From Cytophagales bacterium (GTDB lineage: Bacteria; Bacteroidota; Bacteroidia; Cytophagales; 172606-1), in assembly GCA_030448185.1 (NCBI GenBank), contig JAUJNL010000063.1:7416-43590 (forward strand): a stretch of DNA of 36,175 nt. Direction: 5' to 3'. This document shows, piece after piece, positions 1 to 8,779 of the stretch. How positions within the stretch are numbered: the first letter of the stretch is position 1; each line of letters opens with the position of its first letter. The notes under the pieces are model-generated. The model worked only from the letters and a program-made list of their open reading frames with translations, was not told the DNA's origin and did no database searches. A program made the position numbers and the translations under genes.

Positions 1-3
1 CAT

Positions 4-1245
4 TCAATCGGCTCTCAGTGCCTCAATCGGTTTGATGCTGGCAGCTTTGATGGCAGGTACGAGACCAGCAATGGCGCCAGCAATGACCAATACGGCCGTA
101 GCCGCCAGTGCAACCCCAAAATCTACTTCCGGACGGGTAAAATAGGGCAGCTTGGTGCCGCTGGAATCAATCGCGTAACTGATTCCGGCCAGCAGTCCGA
201 CCCCTGCCAGCAGTCCCAGATAGCCGGAGAAGGAAGTGATGAATACCGATTCCAGAATGATCTGACTAACAATCGACCAGGGCGTAGCGCCGATTGCCTT
301 CCGGACTCCGATCTCCCGGGTCCGTTCTTTTACAATAATGAGCATGATGTTGCTTACCCCAACGGCTCCCGCAATCAGAGTAAGCGTTCCGATTACGCCT
401 ACAAACAGCTTAATGGCGGCAAATAACCCCTGAAAGCGTTTCCATTCTTCTTCATTGTTTTCAACTCCGATGGCTTGTTCGTCCTTGACATCAAACCGAT
501 GCCGGCGGGCCAGTACTTGCCGTACTTTATCGGCCAGTTGCTTGGCTTCTATGCCATCTTTAGCAGTCATGGTCATCACCTGCACGTCACGCTGCGGGTT
601 AAAAACAGCCTGGTAGGTGGCAAAGGGAATAAATACCCGCTCTTCAAAGCGGCCGTTGTTGCCTTCTTTTTTGAAATAGCCGACCACTTTAAAATATCCA
701 CCTTTGATATTGATGTATTCCCCTAAGGCTTCTTTGTCACCGAACAGGATTTCCTTGGCCCGTTTGCCGAGAATGGCCACTTTGCGGTGATCGGCTTCAT
801 CATTCCGGTTAAAAACCCGGCCGTCAATCAGGTCGATCATATCAATACCAAAGTAATCAGAGCCCACGCCCATGACTGAGAAGGAACCGTTTTTATTCTT
901 ATAAGTGAGGGTAAACTCACCGGTAAGCCAGTTGCGGGGCGACATCAGGTTAATACCTTCCGCTTCCTGCCGGATGGCCTTCAGGTCTTCGTCGCGGAAG
1001 CTGATTTCACGACCCGGCCGGAGCCCGGCATACGGCATGGAGGTGCGCTGCGCCCAAACCCAGACGCTGTTTACGGCAAAGCGTCCGAATTCCGACTGGA
1101 TGCCATTCTGCATTCCCTGGCCCGCACCCAATAGCAGCACCAGCATAAAAATTCCCCAAAACACCCCAAATGCGGTCAGAAAGGTACGCAATTTGTTTTT
1201 TTGCATGGTAGCAAAAATCTCCTGCCAGTTGTCGATGTCAAACAT
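4..1245 (-). CDS. MacB/FtsX-family ABC transporter permease
   Basis: Inner-membrane permease of a MacB-type exporter of 413 residues, the usual size. A first membrane helix lies at about residues 20-42. It is followed by a MacB_PCD-type periplasmic region to about residue 270 and three C-terminal helices (about 280-308, 330-360, 380-403). The cytoplasmic motif EIGVRKAIGA after the second helix is the conserved FtsX-domain signature for coupling to the ATPase. Such proteins export peptides, antibiotics or lipoproteins; the substrate cannot be read here. It sits downstream of an ABC ATPase gene and a small secreted-protein gene on the same strand. Its TGA stop is followed at once by an ATG at positions 3-1, so another gene, probably a second permease, is translationally coupled and runs out of the window. 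The start is the only Met before the first helix. Confidence 0.93.
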   Translation of the reverse strand: MFDIDNWQEIFATMQKNKLRTFLTAFGVFWGIFMLVLLLGAGQGMQNGIQSEFGRFAVNSVWVWAQRTSMPYAGLRPGREISFRDEDLKAIRQEAEGINLMSPRNWLTGEFTLTYKNKNGSFSVMGVGSDYFGIDMIDLIDGRVFNRNDEADHRKVAILGKRAKEILFGDKEALGEYINIKGGYFKVVGYFKKEGNNGRFEERVFIPFATYQAVFNPQRDVQVMTMTAKDGIEAKQLADKVRQVLARRHRFDVKDEQAIGVENNEEEWKRFQGLFAAIKLFVGVIGTLTLIAGAVGVSNIMLIIVKERTREIGVRKAIGATPWSIVSQIILESVFITSFSGYLGLLAGVGLLAGISYAIDSSGTKLPYFTRPEVDFGVALAATAVLVIAGAIAGLVPAIKAASIKPIEALRAD

Positions 1246-1340
1246 GGTTTAAATGGTTATAGGGTTAAATTGCTAAATGGTTAATTAAATGGCTGATAAA
1301 AAGCTCAGACAAGCTTTAGAAAAAGATCATTCAGAGAAAA

Positions 1341-1488
1341 AACAATTCAACAATTCAACAATTCAACAATTCAACAATTCAACAATTCAACAATTCAACA
1401 ATTCAACAATTCAACAATTCAACAATTCAACAATTCAACAATTCAACAATTCAACAATTCAACAATTCAACAATTCAACAATTCAACA
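1341..1488. repeat. 8-bp tandem repeat, 18.5 copies
   Basis: A perfect array of the unit AACAATTC, 18 full copies plus a half copy, with no mismatches that I can find. It lies between the stop of the small secreted protein (1501) and the start of the permease (1245), about 95 bp upstream of the permease ATG. Because 8 is not a multiple of 3, all three frames of a strand read the same 8-residue cycle; one plus-strand frame gives the artificial repeat FNNSTIQQ. Arrays of this purity change copy number by slippage, so it may vary the distance between a promoter and the permease or simply be a neutral spacer. Confidence 0.97.
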
Positions 1489-1500
1489 TAGGACAATTCT

Positions 1501-1947
1501 TTAAGGCTTCTTCATGGATTTGCAGGCAGCAATGGATGTTTCGAGGCGCTTCTTAATTTCTTTCATCATGTTTTCGTCCGAAGTCGAAAGGGAGAAATCC
1601 ATCTTGCCGCCATTTTCCTTTTCGTCTTTGTCGGGCTTCATATGTAGGTTCAGTTTGTAACCCTTGTCCTCCTTCTGGTAGGAAACCCTTTCGATTTGGT
1701 CCAGGGTGGTACCGAAATTCATTCCGAAGTTAAAGCCTCCATCGGTTTTGGTGCCAATTTCCATCTTAGCATCGCAGTCGTTAAACCGGAAAACCGGATT
1801 AACATTGTCTTTACTTTTGTCTTTGTCACCGACCAAGGCGTTCAGGTTCTTTTCAAGCCATTGGTTGTTCTGCTTCAGGGAAGCACTTTGTGAGAAAGCG
1901 GCTTGCACTGCTACGAAGAACAGGCCGGTAAGGAAAACTTTTTTCAT
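1501..1947 (-). CDS. small secreted protein of unknown function
   Basis: A 148-residue protein that I do not recognise. It begins MKKVFLTGLFFVAVQAAFSQ, a clear Sec signal peptide with cleavage probably after Ser-Gln, so the mature protein should be periplasmic. The body is charged, rich in Lys, Asp and Asn, with alternating strand-like segments. The frame stays open for 28 codons upstream, but that extension has no signal character, so the start at 1947 is preferred. It lies between the ATPase gene and the permease gene of the same transcript, which hints at an accessory periplasmic role for the transporter or a response to its inducer. A single family function cannot be assigned. Confidence 0.8.
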   Translation of the reverse strand: MKKVFLTGLFFVAVQAAFSQSASLKQNNQWLEKNLNALVGDKDKSKDNVNPVFRFNDCDAKMEIGTKTDGGFNFGMNFGTTLDQIERVSYQKEDKGYKLNLHMKPDKDEKENGGKMDFSLSTSDENMMKEIKKRLETSIAACKSMKKP

Positions 1948-2253
1948 GATAAGTTGAAGGGTGATGTGCTGATGTGATGGTGTACCTGCCGGAACCAGCA
2001 CTGTGATAAGAACGGGCCAGAGGCCCTGCAAATAGTCGTCACTCGGCCAGAGCCAAGCGACTGAATTAAATTCGTATGAATCAGAATTTTCCGGATTTCA
2101 ATTTTCTAATCCTGCTAATCCCATAATTCTATAAATCCTGATTCTGACATTCCCTGGCTTAAAAGCCGGAGCAATCATAATTTCTTACCTCTATTTCATA
2201 CTTCTATATTCTGTCTCCTCCTGTTTTTAGCTTCTTACTTCCTGCGCCTGCCA

Positions 2254-2987
2254 TTAATTCAGAAATGCATCAGGTTTTACTTCGGCCAGTTCTGCCTTAA
2301 GCCGATCTGCTGGCCGGTGAGTGCTTTCGATAATGCCATCCTTCAGCCGGATTACCCGGTGCGTCATTTCGGCAATGTCGTTTTCGTGAGTTACAATAAT
2401 CACAGTCATGCCTTCATTATTTACGCCCTTGAACAGCTCCATTACTTCATAGGAAGTTTTGGTGTCGAGGGCGCCGGTTGGTTCATCGGCAAGAATCACT
2501 TTGGGCTTGGAAATCAGGGGCCACGGGCAATAGCTACCCGTTGCTTCTGTCCACCCGACATTTCGCTGGGCAGGTGTTCGGCCCACTCCTTCAACCCTAC
2601 TTTATCAAGGTATTCCAGGGCCAGTTTATTCCGTTCGCGGCGGCTCACCTTCTGGTAATACAGCGGCAGCGCCACATTTTCCATAGCATTTTTAAATGAA
2701 AGCAGGTTAAACGACTGGAACACAAAGCCGATCAGATGATTGCGGTACCAGGCGGCTTTCTTCTGGGTGAGTTTACTGTCAATTACGTGACCTGCCAGCC
2801 GGTATTCGCCTGAATCATGGCTATCCAGAATCCCCAGAATGTTTAGCAACGTGGATTTACCGGAACCCGAAGAACCCATAATAGAAACCAGCTCCCCGCC
2901 TTGTATGTTGAGGTCAATTCCCTTTAACACGTGCAATTTATTGTGCCCTACGGAATAATACTTATTGATGTCGGTAAGCTGAATCAT
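2254..2987 (-). pseudogene. ABC transporter ATP-binding protein, LolD/MacB type, frameshifted
   Basis: Nucleotide-binding subunit for the permease downstream. The first part (2987 to about 2520) carries Walker [10 protein letters not shown], the Q-loop in FVFQSFNLL and the signature [13 protein letters not shown]. The second part (about 2520 to 2254), in another frame, carries Walker [13 protein letters not shown] and the H-loop IVTHEND. Joined, they give a normal ATPase of about 240 residues. The frame is lost right after the signature motif, where the minus strand reads GGCCCC at 2522-2517. Family members read Ala-Arg-Ala-Leu here, which would need GCCC, so one extra G and one extra C (net +2) explain the break. 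This looks like a homopolymer sequencing error; a real null allele is the alternative. It is the first gene of the operon running to position 1. Confidence 0.85.
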
Positions 2988-3022
2988 CGGCTACGGGTTT
3001 GGAAATTGAAAGTAATCCATAG

Positions 3023-3043
3023 GTAACTTGTAATACAAGGTAC
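3023..3043. promoter_or_regulatory. operator-like palindrome upstream of the ABC operon
   Basis: A 21-bp near-perfect palindrome: half-site GTAACTTGTA, a central A, then TACAAGGTAC; 9 of 10 positions are symmetric. It lies 36-56 bp upstream of the ATG of the ABC ATPase, where a repressor would cover the promoter. The form, an AT-centred inverted repeat with a TTGTA/TACAA core, suits a dimeric winged-helix repressor. PadR-family regulators often control such export operons in this phylum, but no regulator gene is in the window, so the binding protein is inference. Confidence 0.55.
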
Positions 3044-3319
3044 TCATTAAAGAGACAGGCGATCCGAAATTTGGATAAAATGTAACCGGAGTTTATAGCC
3101 GGTTTTTATAATGTACGAAAACCATAGTATCCCTTCAGGTTATAAGATGCCGCAACTAAGGGTCAGGTTGCACACTGGTAAAAAAATGTATGTCCCCGCA
3201 CTTAAGTACCCGGTCTGAAGAATCATAAAATAACCTCCAGTTAAATTTTTTGCAGTCAGCAACTTACTCATTATCCATCTTTAATTGCCCATTTGATTAT
3301 TGTAAGCGTGTACGATAAG

Positions 3320-3435
3320 TTTCATTCTCGCCGATTAAAGCACAGATTTCCGCGGATAAAAACGGCATTTCCGCGAAAACTCTCTCAGCGAAGCTAATCT
3401 GTGACCTTATCTGGGTAAATCTGCGAGAAATGAAA
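3320..3435. repeat. imperfect long palindrome in the 2988-3486 gene-free stretch
   Basis: The 500-bp stretch 2988-3486 holds no credible gene. Besides the operator-like site at 3023, it contains a composite inverted repeat. The outer arms are TTTCATTCTCGC at 3320-3331 and GCGAGAAATGAAA at 3423-3435 (one bulge). The inner arms are CACAGATT at 3341-3348 and AATCTGTG at 3396-3403, and CCGCG occurs twice near the centre. It resembles the dispersed, degenerate intergenic elements common in this group. It lies beyond the stop of the M14 gene, so it could also act in 3' end formation, but no U-tract follows. Confidence 0.4.
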
Positions 3436-3486
3436 TCAGGTAGGAGAACTTGTCCTACACCCTTACCGTAACTTTATCCCTTCTAA

Positions 3487-5229
3487 TCACTTTTGGCTCC
3501 ACCGGAATACCGGGTAACGGCGGTGCGTTTTTTCGTAATAGGGTGAATGCTGATAAACAAACTCCAGCTGTGCCCCGGCATTGCTGACAAATGGCGCATT
3601 ATCCCGCTTCTTTTGCTCCAGCAAGGTTTTTAACTGCGGATTTTTAGCTAATAAGTCAGTCGCCAGGTCTTCGAATACATAATCCGAGTACCCTTCTTTC
3701 TGCTGAAGAATCGAGTCGAAAAAATTCCAGTTGAAGAAGGAGTCGGGGGCCTGTGGTTCCAGGGTTTCCACAATATACCGGTTAACCAGCTGATTAGTAT
3801 AGACCAGGTAATCGCCCTTGCGAAACGGTATTTGCCCTGTTTCTTTCCGGACAGTGGTGTTGTAGTGCAGATAGTGCCCTTCAAAAGGGCTATTCACTGT
3901 TTTGAAATCAGCAATAAAATAAACCTCTACCGCCAGTAGCGTATCCTTTTCCAGTGGTTTCAGTTCTACCCGGTTGAGCCGCAGCCGGTCAATTACTTCC
4001 TGCCAGGCCTGAGGGATAATATATGCCTCCGGAGCTTGAATGGTCGTTTTAGGGATATATTGGTTATAGAAGGGAACGTCTTTAGTATAGGGCTTCTTGC
4101 GGTCGTAGTACAATCGGGGCAACCCGCTGACGCCACTGGGTTTGTAAGCGGCCTCGTACCCCTTAAAAGGGATGCGGGTAAACTTCTCTTCGTCCAATTG
4201 CCAGTCAATTACAAATTCCCGCTGTTGCCGAACTCCATCTTCGGTTTCTTTCCGTAACCGGGCCAGGGTCTGGTGCTCCGCATTAACCAGTTTTACGAAA
4301 GATTGCAGCAGGGCGTAGGTTGCCTTTACCCGCTGGTCGTAGGGTTTGAGCATGTGGGTTTCGGGCATAAAACCCAGCGTACCAAATAAGGCCGTGTAAC
4401 CCGTTGAATACCGGGGCCATTCCATAAACTGCACAATACCCGAATCAGGGCTAGCCTTTACCGGATTTACGTAAGGCGTCACATCCACTTTCCGGGAGGC
4501 CAGTTCCCTGGTCAGTTTAGGTCCAAATTCCTTTTCCAGGTATTCGCCCAATGCACCGCCCAGTTTGTTGTGCTGCGTAGCAATCAGCGTCATTACATAT
4601 TGGTAATCAGCCCCGTTGCTGACATGCGTATCTACGAATACCTCGGGCTGCCAAGTATGAAAAATCTGGGCAAACGCTTTGGCATTGCGGGTATTACATT
4701 TGATAAAGTCCCGGTTCAGGTCGTAGTTGCGGTCATTGCCCCGGAAACCGTACTCGGTCGGCCCGTTCTGGTTGACCCGGGTCGTACTATTCCGGTTCAG
4801 TACGCCACCAATATTGTAAAAAGGAATCACTACCAGCACCAGATTGGCCATTTTCTCCTTTAGTTGCTGGTCCTGCGCCAGGTCGCGGAGCAGCATCATG
4901 GACGCATCTACGCCATCGGGTTCCCCGGGGTGAATGGCATTGTTAATGAGCAAAATCCGCTTTCCGCGTCTACGGATTTCTGACGGCTCAAAAATACCAT
5001 CGGGTGAAAGAATCGCTGTATGCAGGGGAATATTACTATCCGTGAGGCCACCCTCCGTCAGTCGGATTGTTTCAAACCGTTGGTCCAGCAAACGAAAGTA
5101 GGCGATTCCTTCTTCGTAGGTAACCGTTTCGCGTCCCTGGGTACGTTCAAACTTGGTTAGTAAGGGATTTTGGGCAGTGCTCATCAGCATGGAGAGTAGC
5201 GTAATCAGGGCTGGTAATAAAAACTTCAT
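3487..5229 (-). CDS. secreted M14-family zinc carboxypeptidase
   Basis: A 580-residue exported peptidase. The signal peptide MKFLLPALITLLSMLMSTAQ fixes the start at 5229; the frame is open nine codons further upstream, but that would overlap the previous gene. The zinc-binding HxxE motif is His100 and Glu103 in NAIHPGEPDG, and the third zinc ligand is probably His202 in VDTHVSNGAD. RNYDLNRDF at about 167-175 matches the substrate-binding Asn-Arg segment of the family. The C-terminal 200 residues are a variable region typical of the long Bacteroidota members. The family removes C-terminal residues from peptides or trims cell-wall peptides; the substrate is unknown. The preceding gene ends 16 bp upstream, so the two are probably cotranscribed. 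Confidence 0.9.
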   Translation of the reverse strand: MKFLLPALITLLSMLMSTAQNPLLTKFERTQGRETVTYEEGIAYFRLLDQRFETIRLTEGGLTDSNIPLHTAILSPDGIFEPSEIRRRGKRILLINNAIHPGEPDGVDASMMLLRDLAQDQQLKEKMANLVLVVIPFYNIGGVLNRNSTTRVNQNGPTEYGFRGNDRNYDLNRDFIKCNTRNAKAFAQIFHTWQPEVFVDTHVSNGADYQYVMTLIATQHNKLGGALGEYLEKEFGPKLTRELASRKVDVTPYVNPVKASPDSGIVQFMEWPRYSTGYTALFGTLGFMPETHMLKPYDQRVKATYALLQSFVKLVNAEHQTLARLRKETEDGVRQQREFVIDWQLDEEKFTRIPFKGYEAAYKPSGVSGLPRLYYDRKKPYTKDVPFYNQYIPKTTIQAPEAYIIPQAWQEVIDRLRLNRVELKPLEKDTLLAVEVYFIADFKTVNSPFEGHYLHYNTTVRKETGQIPFRKGDYLVYTNQLVNRYIVETLEPQAPDSFFNWNFFDSILQQKEGYSDYVFEDLATDLLAKNPQLKTLLEQKKRDNAPFVSNAGAQLEFVYQHSPYYEKTHRRYPVFRWSQK

Positions 5230-5245
5230 TTGCGGGAAAGATTTT

Positions 5246-5524
5246 CTATCGGTCACTATGCCCTAAGCTTCTCTCCGGATCAATTTTATCGCGGATCAAC
5301 TGTTTGATTTCTTTAGCTTCGGGAAAACGGCCCGCTGCTTTGCGGGAGAAGAGCAACCCGTCATTCAGACGGATGTCAAATATCCCTCCGGTACCTGGAA
5401 CAAGGGCTACTTCGCCCAGATCATCTACAAAGGTCGTTAATAATTCCTGCGCTATCCAGGCGGCACTGAGCAGCCAGCGGCACTGGGTGCAATATTCAAT
5501 TTCTATTCTGGGGGTACGAGGCAT
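5246..5524 (-). CDS. SelT/SelW/SelH (Rdx) family protein
   Basis: A 92-residue thioredoxin-fold protein. IEIEYCTQCRWLLSAAWIAQELL at the N-terminus (residues 8-30) is the family hallmark: a first beta strand followed by a CxxC redox pair (Cys12, Cys15) and a helix. GTGGIFDI in the middle corresponds to the conserved Gly-Phe-Glu/Asp-Val strand. Both positions are cysteine, so no selenocysteine is used. Members are small cytoplasmic redox proteins of unclear partner. Length and start are normal. It precedes the M14 peptidase gene on the same strand; a functional link is not evident. Confidence 0.88.
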   Translation of the reverse strand: MPRTPRIEIEYCTQCRWLLSAAWIAQELLTTFVDDLGEVALVPGTGGIFDIRLNDGLLFSRKAAGRFPEAKEIKQLIRDKIDPERSLGHSDR

Positions 5525-5628
5525 AAGCTACAATGATACAGGCAGCAAAATACGTACTTAGCCCGAAGTTTGCTATGGATAGCGGTTTTCTGATTGTAAG
5601 TCTGCTAGCCCCGCTAAGCAAAGTCCAG

Positions 5629-6696
5629 TCAGTGAACCTCCCCTACCACTTCGTCAGCCGGTAATTGTTGGGTTCGGGAGAGAGAAAACACGTCGGCCAA
5701 TAATTCATAAGAACGCATACGGTCGGAGAAATCGTGGGTAATAGTCACGATTACCAGTTCATCGGCCTGGTACTCCGCAGCCAACTGTTGTAACTGCACT
5801 TTTACCCGTTCCGGCGTTCCGGCAATCATGCGCTGACGGTTGTACCGGATCCGGTTGAGTTCTTCGGGAGAATAGTTTTGGGCCTTTACATCTTCATAAG
5901 GCGGCACGCCCACACTGATGCCCTTCTCAATACGTAGCAGCATCAAATCCGTGGTAGCCTGCAGTTGCGCTGCCTTTTCTTCCGTCTCGGCGCACAGCAC
6001 AAATACGCCTACGCTGACTTTCGGGGAGGCCAGTTGTTCGGAAGGAGTAAAATGTTCCTTGTACGCCTGCACCATGCCCGGACCGCCCACTGGGTTGATG
6101 AAATGGGCGAAGGAAAAAGCCATGCCAAAATGGGCCGCAAACAAACCACTTTGTCCGCTGGAGCTCAGCAACCAGAGTTCCGGCACGGTATCCGCCACGG
6201 GAATGGCCCGGATGCGTTCCTGCACCGTTCCCGGTTCAAAAGAGTCATGCAGATAGTGTCGTAAATCCACCAGTTGCTCCATAAACTCCCGTTCACTAAA
6301 GGTATTAGAAGGATTGAGCAAAGATGCCGTAAGCCGGTCGGTACCGGGAGCCCGGCCGATGCCCAGGTCAATCCGGCCCGGAAACAGGGTTTCCAGCATC
6401 CGGAAGTTTTCGGCCACTTTCAGGGAGCTGTGGTTCGGCAGCATGACGCCGCCGGAACCTACCCGGATGCGTCCGGTTTCTCCGGCCAAGTGGGCAATCA
6501 GTACTTCGGGCGTAGAGCCCGCCAGACCCCGGGCATTATGGTGTTCCGAGACCCAGAACCGGGTGTAACCCAGCTGGTCAGCAAGTTTGACTAATTGGGT
6601 AGTCTCCAGTATGGCCTGCCGGGCCGTACCACCCTTCCGGACGGGAGACTGGTCAAGTACGCTTAATTTCAGGGGTTGTTGCGTGGTAGCATCCAT
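5629..6696 (-). CDS. LLM-class flavin-dependent oxidoreductase (luciferase-like monooxygenase)
   Basis: A 355-residue TIM-barrel protein of the bacterial luciferase-like family, subgroup annotated as MsnO8-type. The diagnostic beginning LSVLDQSPVRKGGTA is followed by RFWVSEHHN (residues about 45-53), then VGSGGVMLPNHSSLKVAENFRMLE and PGRIDLGIGRAPGTD, which form the FMN/F420-binding part of the barrel. Such enzymes use reduced flavin and oxygen to hydroxylate or cleave small substrates; the substrate is not predictable. No signal peptide, so cytoplasmic. The gene stands 86 bp upstream of the Septu genes' end and about 100 bp from the SelW-like gene, on the same strand, with no obvious functional link. 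Confidence 0.92.
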   Translation of the reverse strand: MDATTQQPLKLSVLDQSPVRKGGTARQAILETTQLVKLADQLGYTRFWVSEHHNARGLAGSTPEVLIAHLAGETGRIRVGSGGVMLPNHSSLKVAENFRMLETLFPGRIDLGIGRAPGTDRLTASLLNPSNTFSEREFMEQLVDLRHYLHDSFEPGTVQERIRAIPVADTVPELWLLSSSGQSGLFAAHFGMAFSFAHFINPVGGPGMVQAYKEHFTPSEQLASPKVSVGVFVLCAETEEKAAQLQATTDLMLLRIEKGISVGVPPYEDVKAQNYSPEELNRIRYNRQRMIAGTPERVKVQLQQLAAEYQADELVIVTITHDFSDRMRSYELLADVFSLSRTQQLPADEVVGEVH

Positions 6697-6782
6697 GCTT
6701 GAGGGACAAGGAGGCCGGGTAAAAAGTTCCGGGGGAATATGTTACGAATGAGTAACAGAGAAGAACGTTTTAGCCGTCGAGG

Positions 6783-7430
6783 TCACAAAACATCGTGTTT
6801 GGCAAGTACTATTTTAAACATAAGCGAGAAAGGCTGCTCTGCTTGCTGAAAGCGTTTTAGAACATTTATTTCGGCTTCATTCATCTTTTTTCGCCCCTCT
6901 GCCATACATATTCTCTGAATTTGTATCAGAACCTTATGAAACTGTTTAAGGTGCTCATAACGCACTTTGTCTAGTGAATTACTATCAAGTTTGTATTTTT
7001 GAATAGTCTGCCTGCCTTTTACTGAATCGTTGTTAGAGATTATCTGCTCATCTTCAAAGCTGATGTGATTCATTATCTCTTCGTCACTGTGTACGCAAGG
7101 ATTCAATATATCCTCGTTTGGAATGGCCTTATTGGTGGATTTATTGTTACAGTGGTTACAGGCTAAGTAGAGATTGTGCCAATCAAATGCCAGGGAAGGT
7201 TGCTCTGATACTTCTATATAATGGTCTACTTCGCTTGGCATATTTTTAAGTTTTCTCTCACAGTAGAAGCATTTATGAAAACTCATTGCATTGAGGCTTT
7301 CCCGGATGCTCTTATGTGCATACTTACTGTTATCTGGCCTGCTTTTTCCACTATTAAGAAAATTTTGCGTCCATTCTTGCTTTTTTTGGCTTAAAACCTC
7401 CGGTTCAGGTAGCCGTTTAAGGTGCCGCAT
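6783..7430 (-). CDS. ptuB: Septu system HNH endonuclease PtuB
   Basis: A 215-residue HNH nuclease of the type formerly known as TIGR02646. Zinc is probably held by Cys54/Cys57 (KCFYCERK) and Cys91/Cys94 (LACNHCNNKS). The active-site region runs from Asp69-His70 (EVDHYIEVS) to Asn86 (WHNLYLACNHC), the classical beta-beta-alpha metal finger. The ATG overlaps the TAA of the upstream ATPase gene by one base (TAATG), a strong sign of coupled translation. With PtuA it makes a complex that cleaves nucleic acid on phage infection. The same pair also serves as effector of Retron Eco7 (Ec78), but no reverse transcriptase or retron RNA is seen nearby, so this is a stand-alone Septu. Confidence 0.88.
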   Translation of the reverse strand: MRHLKRLPEPEVLSQKKQEWTQNFLNSGKSRPDNSKYAHKSIRESLNAMSFHKCFYCERKLKNMPSEVDHYIEVSEQPSLAFDWHNLYLACNHCNNKSTNKAIPNEDILNPCVHSDEEIMNHISFEDEQIISNNDSVKGRQTIQKYKLDSNSLDKVRYEHLKQFHKVLIQIQRICMAEGRKKMNEAEINVLKRFQQAEQPFSLMFKIVLAKHDVL

Positions 7431-8673
7431 TATTTAGTTGCTTTACTCAGTTCTCCTAACAAATTATCTATGTCCAGATAGGCAAAGTAATCTGGATTAA
7501 TAGCTTTTAGTTGACTCTCAATTCGTTGCTCCTCCGATTTATTCCCTTCCTGAATGGCTTGCTTTCTTTTGCGAAGCAAATCGGAAATGGCCGCATTGAA
7601 GGGATAAGTACCCCCAAACAGAGGTGAAAGCAAGATTTCCTCAATGGGTTTGTTACTATATTCAGCCGTCTCGTCCTTTACAATGCAATGGTCACCCTGC
7701 GACTCGCAGACGTAAATCCGGGCATTTTCCACGGAAGATACGATAAAAGGAGAGTGCGTAGTCAGGATGATTTGTAGGTAGGGAAAGATTTCCTGCACAC
7801 TTTTGATAAAAGTTTTCTGCCACTTAGGATGAAGGTGATTTTCCGCTTCATCAATTAGTAATAAGCCATGCGTATGGCAAATCTCTTCGACAGGAGTATT
7901 TTTTAATAAATGCACGGAGTACATTTTCCCGAGCAAAGAAACCATGCGTTGAATCAGATATAGGTTGCCACTGCTCAATTTGTCGAGGGTAACTTGCTGC
8001 CCATTCTGGCGGATAATAGGTTCAAGCCTTGTCCTCGAAACGTAGGCTAATTCCCCATTATTTAGGCTAAGCTTAATAATCTTCTTTAACTGCTCATATA
8101 AATATTCTCCAACTTTTCTTTCAGACGGAGCTTCACTTCCTTTTAGATAGTCGAAGTAGCAAATAAGTTCAGTTACTTCAACATTCTTATGAATTCCACT
8201 TAATGAATCTACCAAGTAGTCTTCTGCTTTGGGGAATACTATATTTTTAACTTCAAACGCCTATCGGTGGCAAGCCTTGATGTCCAGTAATCTGTTACCC
8301 ACCTTATATCTTTCAGGTATTCGAGAGGATTGGGTGTTCCAACAAAGACTATATTCAGATCTCTATTATTTGTCTCAAAGCTTCTTTCTTTATCAAGAGT
8401 TGTTGTCTTTATTATTTCTTTTTCACCTCTATAGGCAGTTTCAATCTCTATTGCAAAATCTGTCTGTTTTCTGATGATATCCCTTTCAATCTTTCCATAA
8501 GGTCCTATTAACACTGCCCTAATTGCATCCAAGATAATAGTCTTACCAGTTCCATTCTCACCCGTAATAATCGTTACCGGAGGCTGCTTCTGATCGTCGT
8601 CCTCTCCGATGAAAGTAAGTTCGGCCTCCTTAAAAAGGACCAATATTTTTAAGCGTTAAATCAAAAGCCGCAT
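7430..8673 (-). pseudogene. ptuA: Septu system ATPase PtuA, three apparent homopolymer frameshifts
   Basis: AAA/SMC-type ATPase that senses infection and controls PtuB. Walker A GENGTGKT is at about residues 38-45 of the rebuilt protein. The signature-like LSSGN, Walker B LLLIDEAENHLHP and the H-loop ILTTHSPF lie in the C-terminal half. The gene appears in pieces. Starting at the ATG at 8673 and adding one T in the TTTT run (8666-8663), removing one T from TTTTT (8636-8632) and adding one A to AAAAA (8248-8244) gives a single 414-residue frame. It starts MRLFDLTLKNIGPFKEAELT, a textbook AAA N-terminus. All three sites are homopolymers, so sequencing error is the likeliest cause. Without correction the longest intact piece is 7430-8215, which lacks Walker A. 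The stop overlaps the ptuB start. Confidence 0.83.
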
Positions 8674-8708
8674 AGAAGTCTGATAAAGATGCCTATTGTA
8701 AATAAACG

Positions 8709-8744
8709 AAAAAAATAGGTTGCCCGAATACACCGGCAACCTAT
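8709..8744 (-). terminator. rho-independent terminator of the kinase/pyrophosphorylase gene
   Basis: Perfect 10-bp inverted repeat ATAGGTTGCC (8715-8724) and GGCAACCTAT (8735-8744) with a 10-nt loop, followed on the minus strand by a run of seven T. It lies 36 bp after the inferred TGA at 8780 and separates that gene from the Septu genes. Confidence 0.8.
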
Positions 8745-8779
8745 CTATTCAAAATTATACTTTTTGTAACATCATTCGC

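Noticed and set aside
1289..1504. 71-codon plus-strand frame with the repeat FNNSTIQQ
   Set aside because: It is only the 8-bp tandem array read in one frame; the other frames are equally open and no start signal is present.
6783..8673. Retron (Eco7/Ec78 type) using the PtuA-PtuB pair as effector
   Set aside because: No reverse transcriptase and no msr/msd-like inverted repeats are found on either side; neighbours are metabolic genes.
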